DNA from: Streptomyces tendae
GTDB taxonomy: Bacteria; Actinomycetota; Actinomycetes; Streptomycetales; Streptomycetaceae
NCBI RefSeq assembly: GCF_014650435.1
Contig: NZ_BMUY01000020.1
Coordinates: 62,001 to 126,000 of the forward strand
Direction of reading: 5' to 3'
Length of the DNA: 64,000 bases
In this document: positions 30,663-39,095 of the stretch, in pieces
Numbering within the stretch: the stretch's first letter is position 1
Layout: each line of letters opens with the position of its first letter
Notes under the pieces: model-generated
Told to the model about the DNA's origin: nothing
Database searches by the model: none
Seen by the model: only the letters and a program-made list of their open reading frames with translations
Position numbers and translations under genes: made by a program

Positions 30663-32336
30663 ATGGATGCCGACGTCATCGTGGTCGGAGCGGGTCTGGC
30701 GGGCCTGGTCGCGGCCCACGAGCTGACCAGCCGGGGCCGGAGGGTCGCCCTGGTCGACCAGGAGAACGCGGCCAACCTCGGCGGGCAGGCATTCTGGTCC
30801 TTCGGCGGCCTCTTCCTCGTCGGCTCCCCGGAACAGCGGCGGCTCGGCGTCAAGGACTCCCTCGACCTGGCCTGGAACGACTGGCAGGGCAGCGCCGGAT
30901 TCGACCGCACCGAGGACCAGGACTCCTGGGCCGTGCGCTGGGCGCGGGCCTACGTCGAGTGGGCGGCGGGGGAGAAGCGGTCCTGGCTGGCCGGGCACGG
31001 CATCACCTTCCTGCCCACCGTCGGCTGGGCCGAGCGCGGCGACCTGAGGGCGGGCGGGCACGGCAACTCCGTGCCCCGCTTCCACATCGCCTGGGGCACC
31101 GGCACGGGGGTCGTCGAGCCCTTCGTGCGGTACGCGAAGCAGGCCGCGCGCGACGGGCTGCTCACCTTCCACCACCGCCACCGCGTCGACCACCTGGTCG
31201 TCGAGGGCGGCAGCGCGCGCGGGGTGCGCGGCACGGCCCTCGCCCCGGACGACTCACCGCGCGGAGTCGCCTCCAACCGCGAGGCGGCCGGGGAGTTCGA
31301 ACTCACCGCCCGAGCCGTGATCGTCACCTCCGGCGGCATCGGCGCCGACCACGACATCGTCCGCCGCCACTGGCCCGAGCGCCTGGGCACCCCGCCCGCC
31401 CGGATGGTCACCGGCGTTCCCGCCTACGTCGACGGCCGGATGCTCGACATCAGCGCCGAGGCGGGCGCCCGCCTGGTCAACCGGGACCGGATGTGGCACT
31501 ACACCGAGGGCGTGCGCAACTGGGACCCGATCTGGCCCGGCCACGGCATCCGCATCCTGCCCGGACCGTCCTCGATGTGGTTCGACGCGCTCGGCCGCCG
31601 GCTGCCCGAGCCGTACCTGCCCGGCTACGACACCCTCGGCACCCTGCGCCACCTGCGCACGGCCGAGGGCCTCGCGGAACACGACCACTCCTGGTTCGTC
31701 CTCACTCAGAAGATCGTCGAGAAGGAGTTCGCGCTCTCCGGCTCCGAGCAGAACCCCGACATCACGGCCAAGGACCGCGCCGGCTTCCTGCGCGAACGCG
31801 TGCTGGGCAAGGGAGCACCGGGCCCGGTGGACGCGTTCCTGCGCCACGGCGCGGACTTCGTGACCGCGCCGAACCTGGAGCAACTGGTGGAGAAGATGAA
31901 CCGGTTGACCGACGAGCCGCTCCTGGACGCCACCGCACTCCGGCGTCAGATCGAGGCCCGCGACCTGCAACTGGCCAACCCGTACGCCAAGGACGCCCAG
32001 GTGCAGGGCATCCGCAACGCCCGCCGCTACATCGGCGACCGCCTCGGCCGGGTCGCCACCCCGCACCGCATCCTAGACCCGGCGGCCGGCCCGCTGATCG
32101 GCGTCAAGCTGCACATCCTCACCCGCAAGACCCTCGGCGGCATCCAGACCGACCTCGACTCCCGCGCCCTGGGGGCCGACGGCACCCCGGTCGAGGGCCT
32201 GTACGCGGCCGGCGAGGTGGCCGGCTTCGGCGGGGGAGGGGTGCACGGGTACAACGCGCTGGAGGGCACCTTCCTCGGCGGCTGCCTGTTCTCCGGACGG
32301 GCGGCGGGCCGGGCCGCGGCACGGGAGACCGCCTGA
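30663..32336 (+). CDS. FAD-binding dehydrogenase (3-ketosteroid dehydrogenase/fumarate-reductase-like)
   Basis: 557 residues. The N-terminal dinucleotide motif VIVVGAGLAGLVAAHELTSRGRRVALVDQ binds FAD. Conserved parts include NLGGQAFWSFGGLFLVG, RAVIVTSGGIGADHDIV and the C-terminal FAD motif EGLYAAGEVAGFGGGGVHGYNALEGTFLGGCLFSGR. This is the flavoprotein family containing fumarate reductases and ketosteroid dehydrogenases; this type is often annotated only as FAD-binding dehydrogenase. The substrate is unknown. It likely forms an operon with the TetR gene upstream. The RBS AGGAAGGG precedes the ATG. Confidence 0.9.
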   Translation: MDADVIVVGAGLAGLVAAHELTSRGRRVALVDQENAANLGGQAFWSFGGLFLVGSPEQRRLGVKDSLDLAWNDWQGSAGFDRTEDQDSWAVRWARAYVEWAAGEKRSWLAGHGITFLPTVGWAERGDLRAGGHGNSVPRFHIAWGTGTGVVEPFVRYAKQAARDGLLTFHHRHRVDHLVVEGGSARGVRGTALAPDDSPRGVASNREAAGEFELTARAVIVTSGGIGADHDIVRRHWPERLGTPPARMVTGVPAYVDGRMLDISAEAGARLVNRDRMWHYTEGVRNWDPIWPGHGIRILPGPSSMWFDALGRRLPEPYLPGYDTLGTLRHLRTAEGLAEHDHSWFVLTQKIVEKEFALSGSEQNPDITAKDRAGFLRERVLGKGAPGPVDAFLRHGADFVTAPNLEQLVEKMNRLTDEPLLDATALRRQIEARDLQLANPYAKDAQVQGIRNARRYIGDRLGRVATPHRILDPAAGPLIGVKLHILTRKTLGGIQTDLDSRALGADGTPVEGLYAAGEVAGFGGGGVHGYNALEGTFLGGCLFSGRAAGRAAARETA

Positions 32337-32421
32337 TCGACGCGCGGCTCCCGCGGGGGACTTGGCCGCGGGGAGCGGCCCAGGGACCGCGACGGCCTCA
32401 GGTCCGGCCCCGGCCACGCGG

Positions 32422-32673
32422 TCAGCCGGACCTGCGGCGCGCGGCCTCGCGCCGCTTGAGCGCCCGGCGTTCCAGTTCGCTGGTGCCGCCCCAGACGCCG
32501 AGGGTCTGCCCGGTGTCGAGTGCCCAGCGCAGACACTGCTCCTGGACCGGGCAGGTCCGGCAGACCGCCTTCGCCTGCTCGGTCTGCAATGCGGCCGGGC
32601 CGGTGGTGCCGATCGGGAAGAAGAGGTCGGGGTCCTCCGTCCGGCATGCGGCGTGCTCTCGCCAGTCGTCCAT
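32422..32673 (-). CDS. WhiB-like (Wbl) iron-sulfur regulator
   Basis: 83 residues. The four conserved cysteines of a [4Fe-4S] cluster are visible, one in REHAACRTEDPDLFF and three in KAVCRTCPVQEQC. The turn GVWGGTSELERRALKRREAA is the usual Wbl G[VI]WGG motif followed by a basic tail. Wbl proteins are actinobacterial regulators that bind the principal sigma factor's region 4 and control development, redox response or drug resistance. Which Wbl this is cannot be told from sequence. Start at ATG 32673 gives the family N-terminus MDDWREHAAC. Confidence 0.9.
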   Translation of the reverse strand: MDDWREHAACRTEDPDLFFPIGTTGPAALQTEQAKAVCRTCPVQEQCLRWALDTGQTLGVWGGTSELERRALKRREAARRRSG

Positions 32674-32795
32674 CAAAGTCACCTGCGATCGGTATCGTTG
32701 CGCCCTCGTGCATGGCTTACTCCGATGCGGGTGACCTGTCGACAGCGGTGCGAAACCGGGCGGACGCCCGTTGTGCCGCCCACGGTGCCGGGCGC

Positions 32796-33698
32796 CTAGC
32801 GGCGCAGCGCCCGGGCGGCCGCCACCACCACCGCGTCCGCCACCGCGGCCAGCGCCGGGGAGTCGAGCTTCCACTGCTGCCAGTACAGCGTGATGTCCAC
32901 CGCCAGGTCCGGGGCGAAGCAGACGAGCCTGCCGGTGCGCAGCAGGGGGTCCGCCTGCGGCTGGGGCACCATGCCCCAGCCGAGACCGGCGGCGACGGCC
33001 TCGACGAAACCCTCCGAGGTCGGCACGTAGTGCCGTGCGGCGCTCGCGCCGTCGTGACCGAGCCGCCGCGCGAAGGCGTCCTGGAAGTCGTCCCGCCGGT
33101 CGAAGACCACCACCGGAGCCCCGGCGACGACCTCGTGCGGCGGGCCCGCCAGACGGTGCGCGGCGAAGTCCGCGGTGGCGCACGGGAGATAGCGCATCCG
33201 GCCCAGGGCCCGGACGGTGCAGCCCGGCACCGGTTCGGGCGAGGACGTCACCGCCGCCATCACCACGCCCTCCCGCAGCAGCGTCGCCGTGTGGCCCTCG
33301 TCCTCGCGGCGCAGTTCGAAGCAGAGGGCGGGCTCCTTCGGGAGGCGGGTCAGGGCGGGCAGGAACCAGGTCGCCAGCGAGTCCGCGTTCACCGCCACCG
33401 ACACCCGGGTCGGCTCGCCCTCCCCCCTCAGGCCCAGCTCGGCCGAGGCGTCCCGCTCCAGCCGCGCCACCTGGCGGGCCAGCCGTACCAGCACGGCACC
33501 GGACTCGGTCGCCCGCACCGGCTTGGTGCGCAGCAGCAGCACCCGGCCGGTGCGCTGCTCCAGCGCCTTCACCCGCTGACTGACCGCGGACGGGGTCACG
33601 TGCAGGGCGGCGGCAGCCGCGTCGAACGTGCCCTCGTCCACCACGGCCAGCAGGGTGCGCACCTGGTCCAGCGGCAGATCCGCGAAGGTCGTCGTCAT
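32796..33698 (-). CDS. lysG: LysR-family regulator, LysG/ArgP type
   Basis: 300 residues. The winged helix-turn-helix is at about 5-65 (DQVRTLLAVVDEGTFDAAAAALHVTPSAVSQRVKALEQRTGR). The effector domain (about 90-295) keeps the ArgP/LysG signature regions such as VNADSLATWFLPAL and GLGWGMVPQPQ. In Corynebacterium LysG activates the divergent lysE exporter gene in response to lysine or arginine. The same divergent arrangement exists here, with an inverted repeat in the 79-base gap, so the same role is inferred. Confidence 0.9.
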   Translation of the reverse strand: MTTTFADLPLDQVRTLLAVVDEGTFDAAAAALHVTPSAVSQRVKALEQRTGRVLLLRTKPVRATESGAVLVRLARQVARLERDASAELGLRGEGEPTRVSVAVNADSLATWFLPALTRLPKEPALCFELRREDEGHTATLLREGVVMAAVTSSPEPVPGCTVRALGRMRYLPCATADFAAHRLAGPPHEVVAGAPVVVFDRRDDFQDAFARRLGHDGASAARHYVPTSEGFVEAVAAGLGWGMVPQPQADPLLRTGRLVCFAPDLAVDITLYWQQWKLDSPALAAVADAVVVAAARALRR

Positions 33699-33716
33699 GC
33701 CGGATGATGATACCTG

Positions 33717-33740
33717 CTAAGGATACGTAAGAATCTTTAG
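33717..33740. promoter_or_regulatory. Putative LysG operator between lysG and lysE
   Basis: CTAAGGAT (33717-33724) and ATCTTTAG (33733-33740) are inverted repeats with seven of eight matches across an 8-base spacer. The site is AT-rich and central in the 79-base divergent gap, as expected for a LysR-family regulator. Confidence 0.55.
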
Positions 33741-33777
33741 CTGTACGTGCGGTGATCGCCCGCTTAGCGTCGAGTGC

Positions 33778-34392
33778 ATGAACAACGCCCTTACGGCAGC
33801 CGCCGCCGGTTTCGGCACCGGCCTCTCGCTCATCGTCGCCATCGGCGCCCAGAACGCCTTCGTCCTGCGTCAGGGGGTCCGCCGCGACGCGGTCCTCGCC
33901 GTGGTCGGGATCTGCGCGCTGTCCGACGCCGTGCTCATCGCCCTGGGCGTCGGCGGGGTCGGCGCCGTCGTGGTGGCCTGGCCGGGTGCGCTGACCGCCG
34001 TCGGCTGGATCGGCGGTGCGTTCCTGCTCTGCTACGGCGCCCTGGCCGCCCGGCGGGTGTTCCGTCCCTCCGGTGCGCTGCGGGCGGACGGCGACGCCGC
34101 GGGCTCGCGCCGCCGGGCCGTGCTCACCTGCCTGGCCCTGACCTGGCTCAACCCGCACGTCTACCTCGACACCGTCTTCCTGCTGGGGTCCGTCGCCGCC
34201 GACCGGGGGCCGCTGCGCTGGACCTTCGGTCTCGGGGCCGCGGTCGCCAGCCTGGTCTGGTTCGCCGCGCTCGGTTTCGGCGCCCGCTACCTCGGCCGTT
34301 TCCTGGCCCGGCCCGCGGCCTGGCGGGTCCTCGACGGTCTGGTGGCCGCCACCATGATCGTCCTGGGTCTCTCCCTCGTAGCCGGAGCCTGA
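33778..34392 (+). CDS. lysE: LysE/ArgO-type amino-acid exporter
   Basis: 204 residues, about five or six hydrophobic segments (GFGTGLSLIVAIGAQNAFVLRQG, AVVGICALSDAVLIALGVG, AVGWIGGAFLLCYGALAA, TFGLGAAVASLVWFAAL and the C-terminal LVAATMIVLGLSLVAGA). The motifs GAQNAFVLRQGVRRD and LTWLNPHVYLDTVFLLG are characteristic of LysE and ArgO. It exports lysine or arginine across the cytoplasmic membrane when intracellular levels rise. Divergent from the LysG-type regulator. Confidence 0.92.
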   Translation: MNNALTAAAAGFGTGLSLIVAIGAQNAFVLRQGVRRDAVLAVVGICALSDAVLIALGVGGVGAVVVAWPGALTAVGWIGGAFLLCYGALAARRVFRPSGALRADGDAAGSRRRAVLTCLALTWLNPHVYLDTVFLLGSVAADRGPLRWTFGLGAAVASLVWFAALGFGARYLGRFLARPAAWRVLDGLVAATMIVLGLSLVAGA

Positions 34393-34486
34393 GCCCGGAT
34401 CCGGCCACGCGCGGCCCGGCGGGCTCGAACGGACCTGCGATAGTGATCCCCGCAGACGAAAGATGTACCGAGCATGTAGGAAGCGC

Positions 34487-35797
34487 GTGGACACCAGCGA
34501 GAGCAGTGGCGAGAGCGGCACCGAAACCGGGGCGAAGGCCCCGGCGCCGGACGGGGAGCGGCAGCGGGGGTGGCGCCGCTGGGCCATGGACACCCGCCCC
34601 CTGCGCCGCCCGGCCTACCGCAGACTGTGGTCCTCGACCATCGTCACGGCCGTCGGCAGCCAGCTCACCGCGGTCGCCGTGCCCAAGCAGATCTACGACA
34701 TCACCGGCTCCTCGGCCTGGGTCGGCGCCGCGAGCCTCGCCGGTCTTCTGCCGCTCATCGTGTTCGCGCTGTGGGGCGGCGCGGTGGCCGACACGATGGA
34801 CCGCCGCAAGCTGCTCCTGATCACCAACACCGGCATCGCGGTGACCTCGCTGCTCTTCTGGATACAGGCGGTCACCGGCATGGAGTCGGTGGCCGCGCTG
34901 ATGCTGCTGCTCGCGCTGCAACAGGCCTTCTGGGGCCTGAACGCCCCGGCACGCAACGCCTCCATCGCCCGTCTGGTGCCCGAGGGCGAGCTGCCCGCAG
35001 CCAACGCGCTCGGGTCGACCGTCATGCAGACCGGGCAGGTGGTCGGCCCGCTGCTGGCCGGTGCGCTGATCCCGCTGATCGGACTGCCGGAGCTGTACCT
35101 GATCGACGCCCTGGCCCTGTGCGTCACCGTGTGGGCGGTCTACCGGCTGCCCGCGCTGCCGCCGCTGGCGGGCACCGGGGTCCGGCGTGCGGGCATGCGC
35201 GAGGTCGTGGCCGGCTTCCGCTACATCGCCGGGCACAAGGTGCTGCTGCTGTCCTTCCTGGCCGACATCGTCGCCATGGTCCTCGGCATGCCCCGAGCCC
35301 TGTTCCCGCAACTCGCCGCCGAGACGTACGCCCCCTACGGCGAGGGGCTCGCGCTCGGCCTGCTGTTCGCCGCGATTCCCATAGGTGCGGTGGCCGGCGG
35401 CCTGTTCTCCGGCACCTTCTCGCGGGCCCGCCGGCACGGCTGGATGGTGATCGGCGCGGTCGTCGTCTGGGGCGCCGCCATCGCCGGGTTCGGGCTGAGC
35501 GGCAGCCTGTGGCTCGCGGTGGCGTTCCTGGCCGTGGCCGGTGTGGCCGACATGGTCTCCATGGTGTTCCGCGGGGCGATCCTGCTGTCCGCGGCCACCG
35601 ACGAGATGCGCGGGCGCATGCAGGGCGTGTTCACCGTCGTGGTGGCGGGCGGCCCGCGGCTGGCCGACGTCCTGCACGGCGGCGCCGGGTCCGCCTTCGG
35701 CGCGCGGGAGGCCGTGGCAGGCGGCGGGCTGCTCGTCGTGGCGGTGATGCTGGCCCTGGCCGTCGCGATGCCGGCGCTGCGCCGCTACCGGGTCTGA
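34487..35797 (+). CDS. MFS transporter (EntS-like branch)
   Basis: 436 residues from GTG 34487, preceded by AGGAAG. Twelve or so hydrophobic helices are present, with the MFS loop motif GGAVADTMDRRKLLLITN between helices 2 and 3 and GAVAGGLFSGTFSRARRHG between helices 6-7-like units. The sequence RLWSSTIVTAVGSQLTAVAVPKQIYDITGSSAWVG resembles the enterobactin-exporter (EntS) branch, which often carries siderophores or drugs. The substrate here is unknown. It is separated from lysE by about 95 bases and is convergent with the cyclic-nucleotide-domain gene, 7 bases apart. Confidence 0.9.
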   Translation: MDTSESSGESGTETGAKAPAPDGERQRGWRRWAMDTRPLRRPAYRRLWSSTIVTAVGSQLTAVAVPKQIYDITGSSAWVGAASLAGLLPLIVFALWGGAVADTMDRRKLLLITNTGIAVTSLLFWIQAVTGMESVAALMLLLALQQAFWGLNAPARNASIARLVPEGELPAANALGSTVMQTGQVVGPLLAGALIPLIGLPELYLIDALALCVTVWAVYRLPALPPLAGTGVRRAGMREVVAGFRYIAGHKVLLLSFLADIVAMVLGMPRALFPQLAAETYAPYGEGLALGLLFAAIPIGAVAGGLFSGTFSRARRHGWMVIGAVVVWGAAIAGFGLSGSLWLAVAFLAVAGVADMVSMVFRGAILLSAATDEMRGRMQGVFTVVVAGGPRLADVLHGGAGSAFGAREAVAGGGLLVVAVMLALAVAMPALRRYRV

Positions 35798-35804
35798 CGG
35801 CGGC

Positions 35805-36260
35805 TCACAGCGAGCCGCGTCCGTGCAGCGCGTAGTGCTCCATGAGCCGGCCCCGGGTGGACTCCAGCCGGTGGGCGAGGATCTCCGCGACCGACCGCAC
35901 CAGCACGATGCCCAGCTGCGGGTCGCGCTCGCACAGGTCGAGCACCGAGGCCGCGTCGAACTCGTAGGCGCGCACCGGGCTGAACGCCTCGGCGCCGAAG
36001 TCCCACTCGTAGGGCGGGAACAGCCAGGACCAGCCGAGCAGGTCGCCCACGCCGAGACTGGCGACCGTGACCCGCTGCACCGACGTCACCTGCTGGGTCA
36101 GGGAGACCGCGCCGGAGCGCACGACCCAGAAGCGGTCCGCCCTGCCCCCCGCCTCGAAGATCCGGTCGTCCTCCGGGAAGGAGACCTCCTGGGCCAGTTC
36201 CATCAGCCGCGCGCGCTGGGGGAGGGGGAGGGCGGTCAGGAGTTTGATCGCTTTGGTCAT
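35805..36260 (-). CDS. Stand-alone cyclic-nucleotide-binding-domain protein
   Basis: 151 residues. The Crp-type sensory beta barrel covers about 8-135 (PEDDRIFEAGGRADRFWVVRSGAVSLTQQV, then GVGDLLGWSWLFPPYEWDFGAEAF). No helix-turn-helix follows, so it is not a DNA-binding Crp/Fnr protein and must act through a partner or by ligand binding. The canonical cAMP-binding Arg-Ser pair is not obvious, so the ligand is open. Divergence from the canonical cAMP-site motif is also seen in the histidine kinase at 22863-24353. It is convergent with the MFS gene. Confidence 0.85.
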   Translation of the reverse strand: MTKAIKLLTALPLPQRARLMELAQEVSFPEDDRIFEAGGRADRFWVVRSGAVSLTQQVTSVQRVTVASLGVGDLLGWSWLFPPYEWDFGAEAFSPVRAYEFDAASVLDLCERDPQLGIVLVRSVAEILAHRLESTRGRLMEHYALHGRGSL

Positions 36261-36554
36261 GGCACGGGGCTCCTCGCCGGCGATTCGGTTCCGGGGCTTT
36301 CCCTATGCCCATTTCAGTCGCTGTCGCCCATCCGGGCACCTCGGCGGACGGCGGGATTCCGTACGGATTCCGTGCCCGAACCGGGGGCGGCGGCGCGAGG
36401 GCATGAAAAAGCCCTGGCCGGACGGGGGAGGCCGGCCAGGGCCGTAAGCGGTGACCGCGGAGGACATTTCGGTCGACTCCGTCGCCACGTATGGATGAAC
36501 GCTAAACCATCTCTGGGCGTTCGGCGAAACCGACACCCCGACAGGTGATCCGTT
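36261..36554. other. Intergenic region, 294 bases
   Basis: No gene seen. It holds the intrinsic terminator of the decarboxylase gene (36405-36442) and the promoter region of the cyclic-nucleotide-domain gene to its left. A moderately AT-rich stretch at about 36490-36540 lies between the terminator and the decarboxylase stop. Confidence 0.6.
36405..36442 (-). terminator. Intrinsic terminator after the decarboxylase gene
   Basis: GCCCTGGCCGG (36411-36421) and CCGGCCAGGGC (36432-36442) form a perfect 11-bp stem with a 10-base loop. On the minus strand the stem is followed directly by five T's (plus-strand 36406-36410). It lies about 110 bases past the stop of the decarboxylase gene. Confidence 0.85.
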
Positions 36555-38033
36555 TCACTCGCCCCGCGCCGCGACGACCCTGATCGTCTCCAGCGCCGGA
36601 TCGGTCGGGTCGGGCAGGTACATCCCCGCCTCCAGGCCGCTGCGCAGATAGCGCAGGACCGGCTCGGCCAGCCGCTCACCGGGCAGCACGGCCGGGATGC
36701 CGGGCGGGTACGGCGTGATCATCTCCGCCGCCACCCGGCCGGCGGCCCGGTCCAGGGGCACGTCCTCGGTGGCGCCGAAGAACGCGTCCCGGGGCAGGCA
36801 CACCTGCGGCATCCGCAGCTCGGCCGGCGAGGGCACCTCGACGCGCGGTGCGGGGCGCAGGCCGGGAGCGGCACGGGCGAGGTCCTTGAGCGCGGTGAGC
36901 AGCTCGTCCGCGGTCTCCCGGTCGTCGCCGTGGGTGATCTGCGCGCCGATGCGGCGGTGGTCGGTGATGTGGGCGATCACGCCGCGGTGCTCCCGCAGCC
37001 AGTCCGCCGCCCTGAAGCCCGAGATGCCGAGCCCGTCGAGGTCGATGACGACCGGCAGCGGATCGAAGCCGTGGCCCGCACCGGGTCCGCAGAAGTCGTC
37101 CCGGTCGTTGACGTGCATGCCGTCGATCTGCTCGACGGCCGCCCGGACGCCAGCCGCCAGCTCCAGGGCGCCGCCCATCAGCTCGTGCCCGCGAAGCGCC
37201 ATCTGCCGCCGCCAGCCGTCCAGACCGGCGAAGATCAGTACCGACGGGCTGGTGGTGCTCAGCAGGTCGGCGCGCATGCCGAGGAGCTTGGGCTGCACCA
37301 GGTCGCCGCGCAGATGGAACACCGAGCCCTGCTCCAGACCGCTGCCCATCTTGTGGATGCTGGTCACGCAGATGTCGGCGCCCGCGTCCATCGCCCAGGA
37401 GGGCAGATCGGGGTGGAAGGGCAGGTGCGCGCCCCACGCCTCGTCGACGATCAGCGGCACCGAACGCCGGTGGCAGACCTGGGCGACGGCCCGCAGATCG
37501 GCGCTCACGCCGTACGGCGTCGGGCTGGTGACCAGGGCACCCTTGGCGTCGGGATGGGCGGCGAAGGCATCCTCGAACGCCTCGGCGGCGGGCGGATGGG
37601 CCAGATGCCGCTCCGCGTCCCAGCGCGGTTCCACCCACACCGGCTCGATGCCGGACAGGATCAGCCCCGAGACCACGGACTTGTGGGCATCCCGGCCGAT
37701 CAGCAGCTTCTCGTGCGGCCCCGCCACCGCCAGCATCGCCGCCTTCACCGACAGGGAACTCCCGCACGTCGAGAAGAACGCGTGATCGGCGTGCACGGCG
37801 TCCGCCATCAGCTCCTGGGCGCGTTGCAGCACCCGGCCCCGGGTGAGCCGGTCGTCGAGTCCGGCCGTCGCCAGCACGTCGCCGTGGAACACCGCGTCAC
37901 CGAGCACCTCGCGCACCGCCGGGTCCGCCCCGCGCGCCTGCTTGTGTCCGGGCGGCGTGAACGACAGCCGTCCCTCGCGGCGGTACTCGACCAGGGCTTC
38001 CAGGACCGGTGCTCGGCTGTGATCGGCGCTCAT
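36555..38033 (-). CDS. Orn/Lys/Arg-type PLP decarboxylase
   Basis: 492 residues. The group III (aspartate-aminotransferase-like) decarboxylase fold is shown by FTPPGHKQARGADPAV, the Ser/His region ADHAFFSTCGSSLSVKAAMLA, GRDAHKSVVSGL, the metal/PLP Asp in LIVDEAWGAHLPFHP and the Schiff-base Lys in SIHKMGSGLEQGSVF. It removes CO2 from lysine, ornithine or arginine to give a polyamine precursor; the exact substrate is not clear. It lacks the N-terminal wing domain of the inducible E. coli enzymes. Terminated by a strong hairpin downstream. Confidence 0.9.
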   Translation of the reverse strand: MSADHSRAPVLEALVEYRREGRLSFTPPGHKQARGADPAVREVLGDAVFHGDVLATAGLDDRLTRGRVLQRAQELMADAVHADHAFFSTCGSSLSVKAAMLAVAGPHEKLLIGRDAHKSVVSGLILSGIEPVWVEPRWDAERHLAHPPAAEAFEDAFAAHPDAKGALVTSPTPYGVSADLRAVAQVCHRRSVPLIVDEAWGAHLPFHPDLPSWAMDAGADICVTSIHKMGSGLEQGSVFHLRGDLVQPKLLGMRADLLSTTSPSVLIFAGLDGWRRQMALRGHELMGGALELAAGVRAAVEQIDGMHVNDRDDFCGPGAGHGFDPLPVVIDLDGLGISGFRAADWLREHRGVIAHITDHRRIGAQITHGDDRETADELLTALKDLARAAPGLRPAPRVEVPSPAELRMPQVCLPRDAFFGATEDVPLDRAAGRVAAEMITPYPPGIPAVLPGERLAEPVLRYLRSGLEAGMYLPDPTDPALETIRVVAARGE

Positions 38034-38081
38034 GCCGACCGGTTTCCCGCCCGGCGCCGCGTCAATCCGTCCCGCCGCGCC

Positions 38082-38297
38082 TCACCGCGCGTTCCGCCCC
38101 GGGGTCAGCACCTCGTCGAGCACCCGCAGGACGGCCTCGTACGCCACCGTCCGCACGGCCGCCTCCCGGGATGCCTCCGGGTCGGTCGAACGCAGCTCCT
38201 CGCTGCGCGCCCGCCAGTGCCGCCCCTCCTCCAGCGCGCGGCTCCTCGCGCGGTGCATCCGGCGCAGCAGTTCGTCCGAGTCCACAACATCCGTCAT
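38082..38297 (-). CDS. Small hypothetical protein
   Basis: 71 residues starting MTDVVDSDELLRRMHRARSRALEEG. It is highly charged and predicted to be mostly helical (RARSEELRST, then AVRTVAYEAVLRVLDEVLTP). No family recognised. It lies 49 bases upstream of the decarboxylase start on the same strand and could share its transcript. The gene call relies on codon bias and a sensible N-terminus only. Confidence 0.55.
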   Translation of the reverse strand: MTDVVDSDELLRRMHRARSRALEEGRHWRARSEELRSTDPEASREAAVRTVAYEAVLRVLDEVLTPGRNAR

Positions 38298-38452
38298 GCA
38301 TCCCGCGTACCCCCGCTGGGCGCCCGGATGGCCCTTGGGCCGCACGGAGGACCGGAGGTTTGCCCGTACCCGCAGAGGTCAGCCGACAGTGACGAGGCCG
38401 CACGGCGCGCACACGGCCGAACCGGACCGTCCCACGAACAGGGAGCTGACGG

Positions 38453-38911
38453 ATGCGTGACAGGGACACGACTCAACCCGTCGTCGAACAACGCGGCACG
38501 GACGCCTGCCGCCGGTGCCCGCCGTGCAGGCCCGCCGACGCCCGCAGGGCGGTCGAACGCGCCGTCACCGAAGGCCGCGGCGCCCCCGGCCGCGCGCCGT
38601 GCGACCCGGGCGCCCTGTCGGACGCCGTGCTCGTCGCCTCCGAACTGACCACCAACGCCATCCTGCACGGCGGCGGCATCACCGACTTCCGGGTCGACGT
38701 GGTGGACCCCGGGGCGCGACCGGGAGTGCGGCTGTCGGTGTGCGACCGCAGCCACGACCTGCCGGTGGCCGTGCCCGCCACGGACGACCGGGGCCGCCGG
38801 CGCCTCGGTGGCCGGGGCTGGCCGATCGTCTGCCGGCTGGCGCGCGAAGTACGGGTGGCAGATCTTCCCTCCGGAGGCAAGTGCATCACCGTGGTCGTTC
38901 CGCTGTCCTGA
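38453..38911 (+). CDS. RsbW-like ATP-binding regulator
   Basis: 152 residues. The GHKL ATPase pattern is visible: N-box DAVLVASELTTNAILHGGG, G1-like VCDRSHDLPV, G2-like RRRLGGRGWPIVCRLAREV and the end GGKCITVVVPL. An unusual N-terminal CRRCPPCRP might bind metal. The family inhibits SigB-like sigma factors or phosphorylates STAS antagonists. A SigB-family sigma factor gene follows 184 bases downstream on the same strand; partnership is inferred from that order. RBS AGGGAGC precedes the ATG. Confidence 0.85.
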   Translation: MRDRDTTQPVVEQRGTDACRRCPPCRPADARRAVERAVTEGRGAPGRAPCDPGALSDAVLVASELTTNAILHGGGITDFRVDVVDPGARPGVRLSVCDRSHDLPVAVPATDDRGRRRLGGRGWPIVCRLAREVRVADLPSGGKCITVVVPLS

Positions 38912-38914
38912 TGA

Positions 38915-38955
38915 CTTTTCGAAAAGCGGAGTTTGTTCCACCGGCGCAGGGGCAG
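38915..38955 (+). promoter_or_regulatory. Palindrome and possible alternative-sigma promoter before sigM-like gene
   Basis: CTTTTCGAAAAG (38915-38926) is a perfect 12-base palindrome in very GC-rich surroundings. Right after it, GTTT (38931-38934) and GGGCAG (38950-38955) are spaced 15 bases apart, similar to the GTTT-N14-16-GGGTAT pattern of Streptomyces SigB-type promoters. The second element is imperfect. This may be an autoregulated promoter of the sigma gene at 39096. Confidence 0.35.
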
Positions 38956-39095
38956 TCGCAGATTCGTGCTTCGGACCGGAGGCGCAGCAGCGGGAGCGGT
39001 ACGGCTGCTTCGGTGCCCCGGGTGTGCCCGGGCGCCCCGGACAGCGCCGTTCCCGCGGAAAGTCCCCTGAGACCACCGTTCAGGAGCGGATCCGC

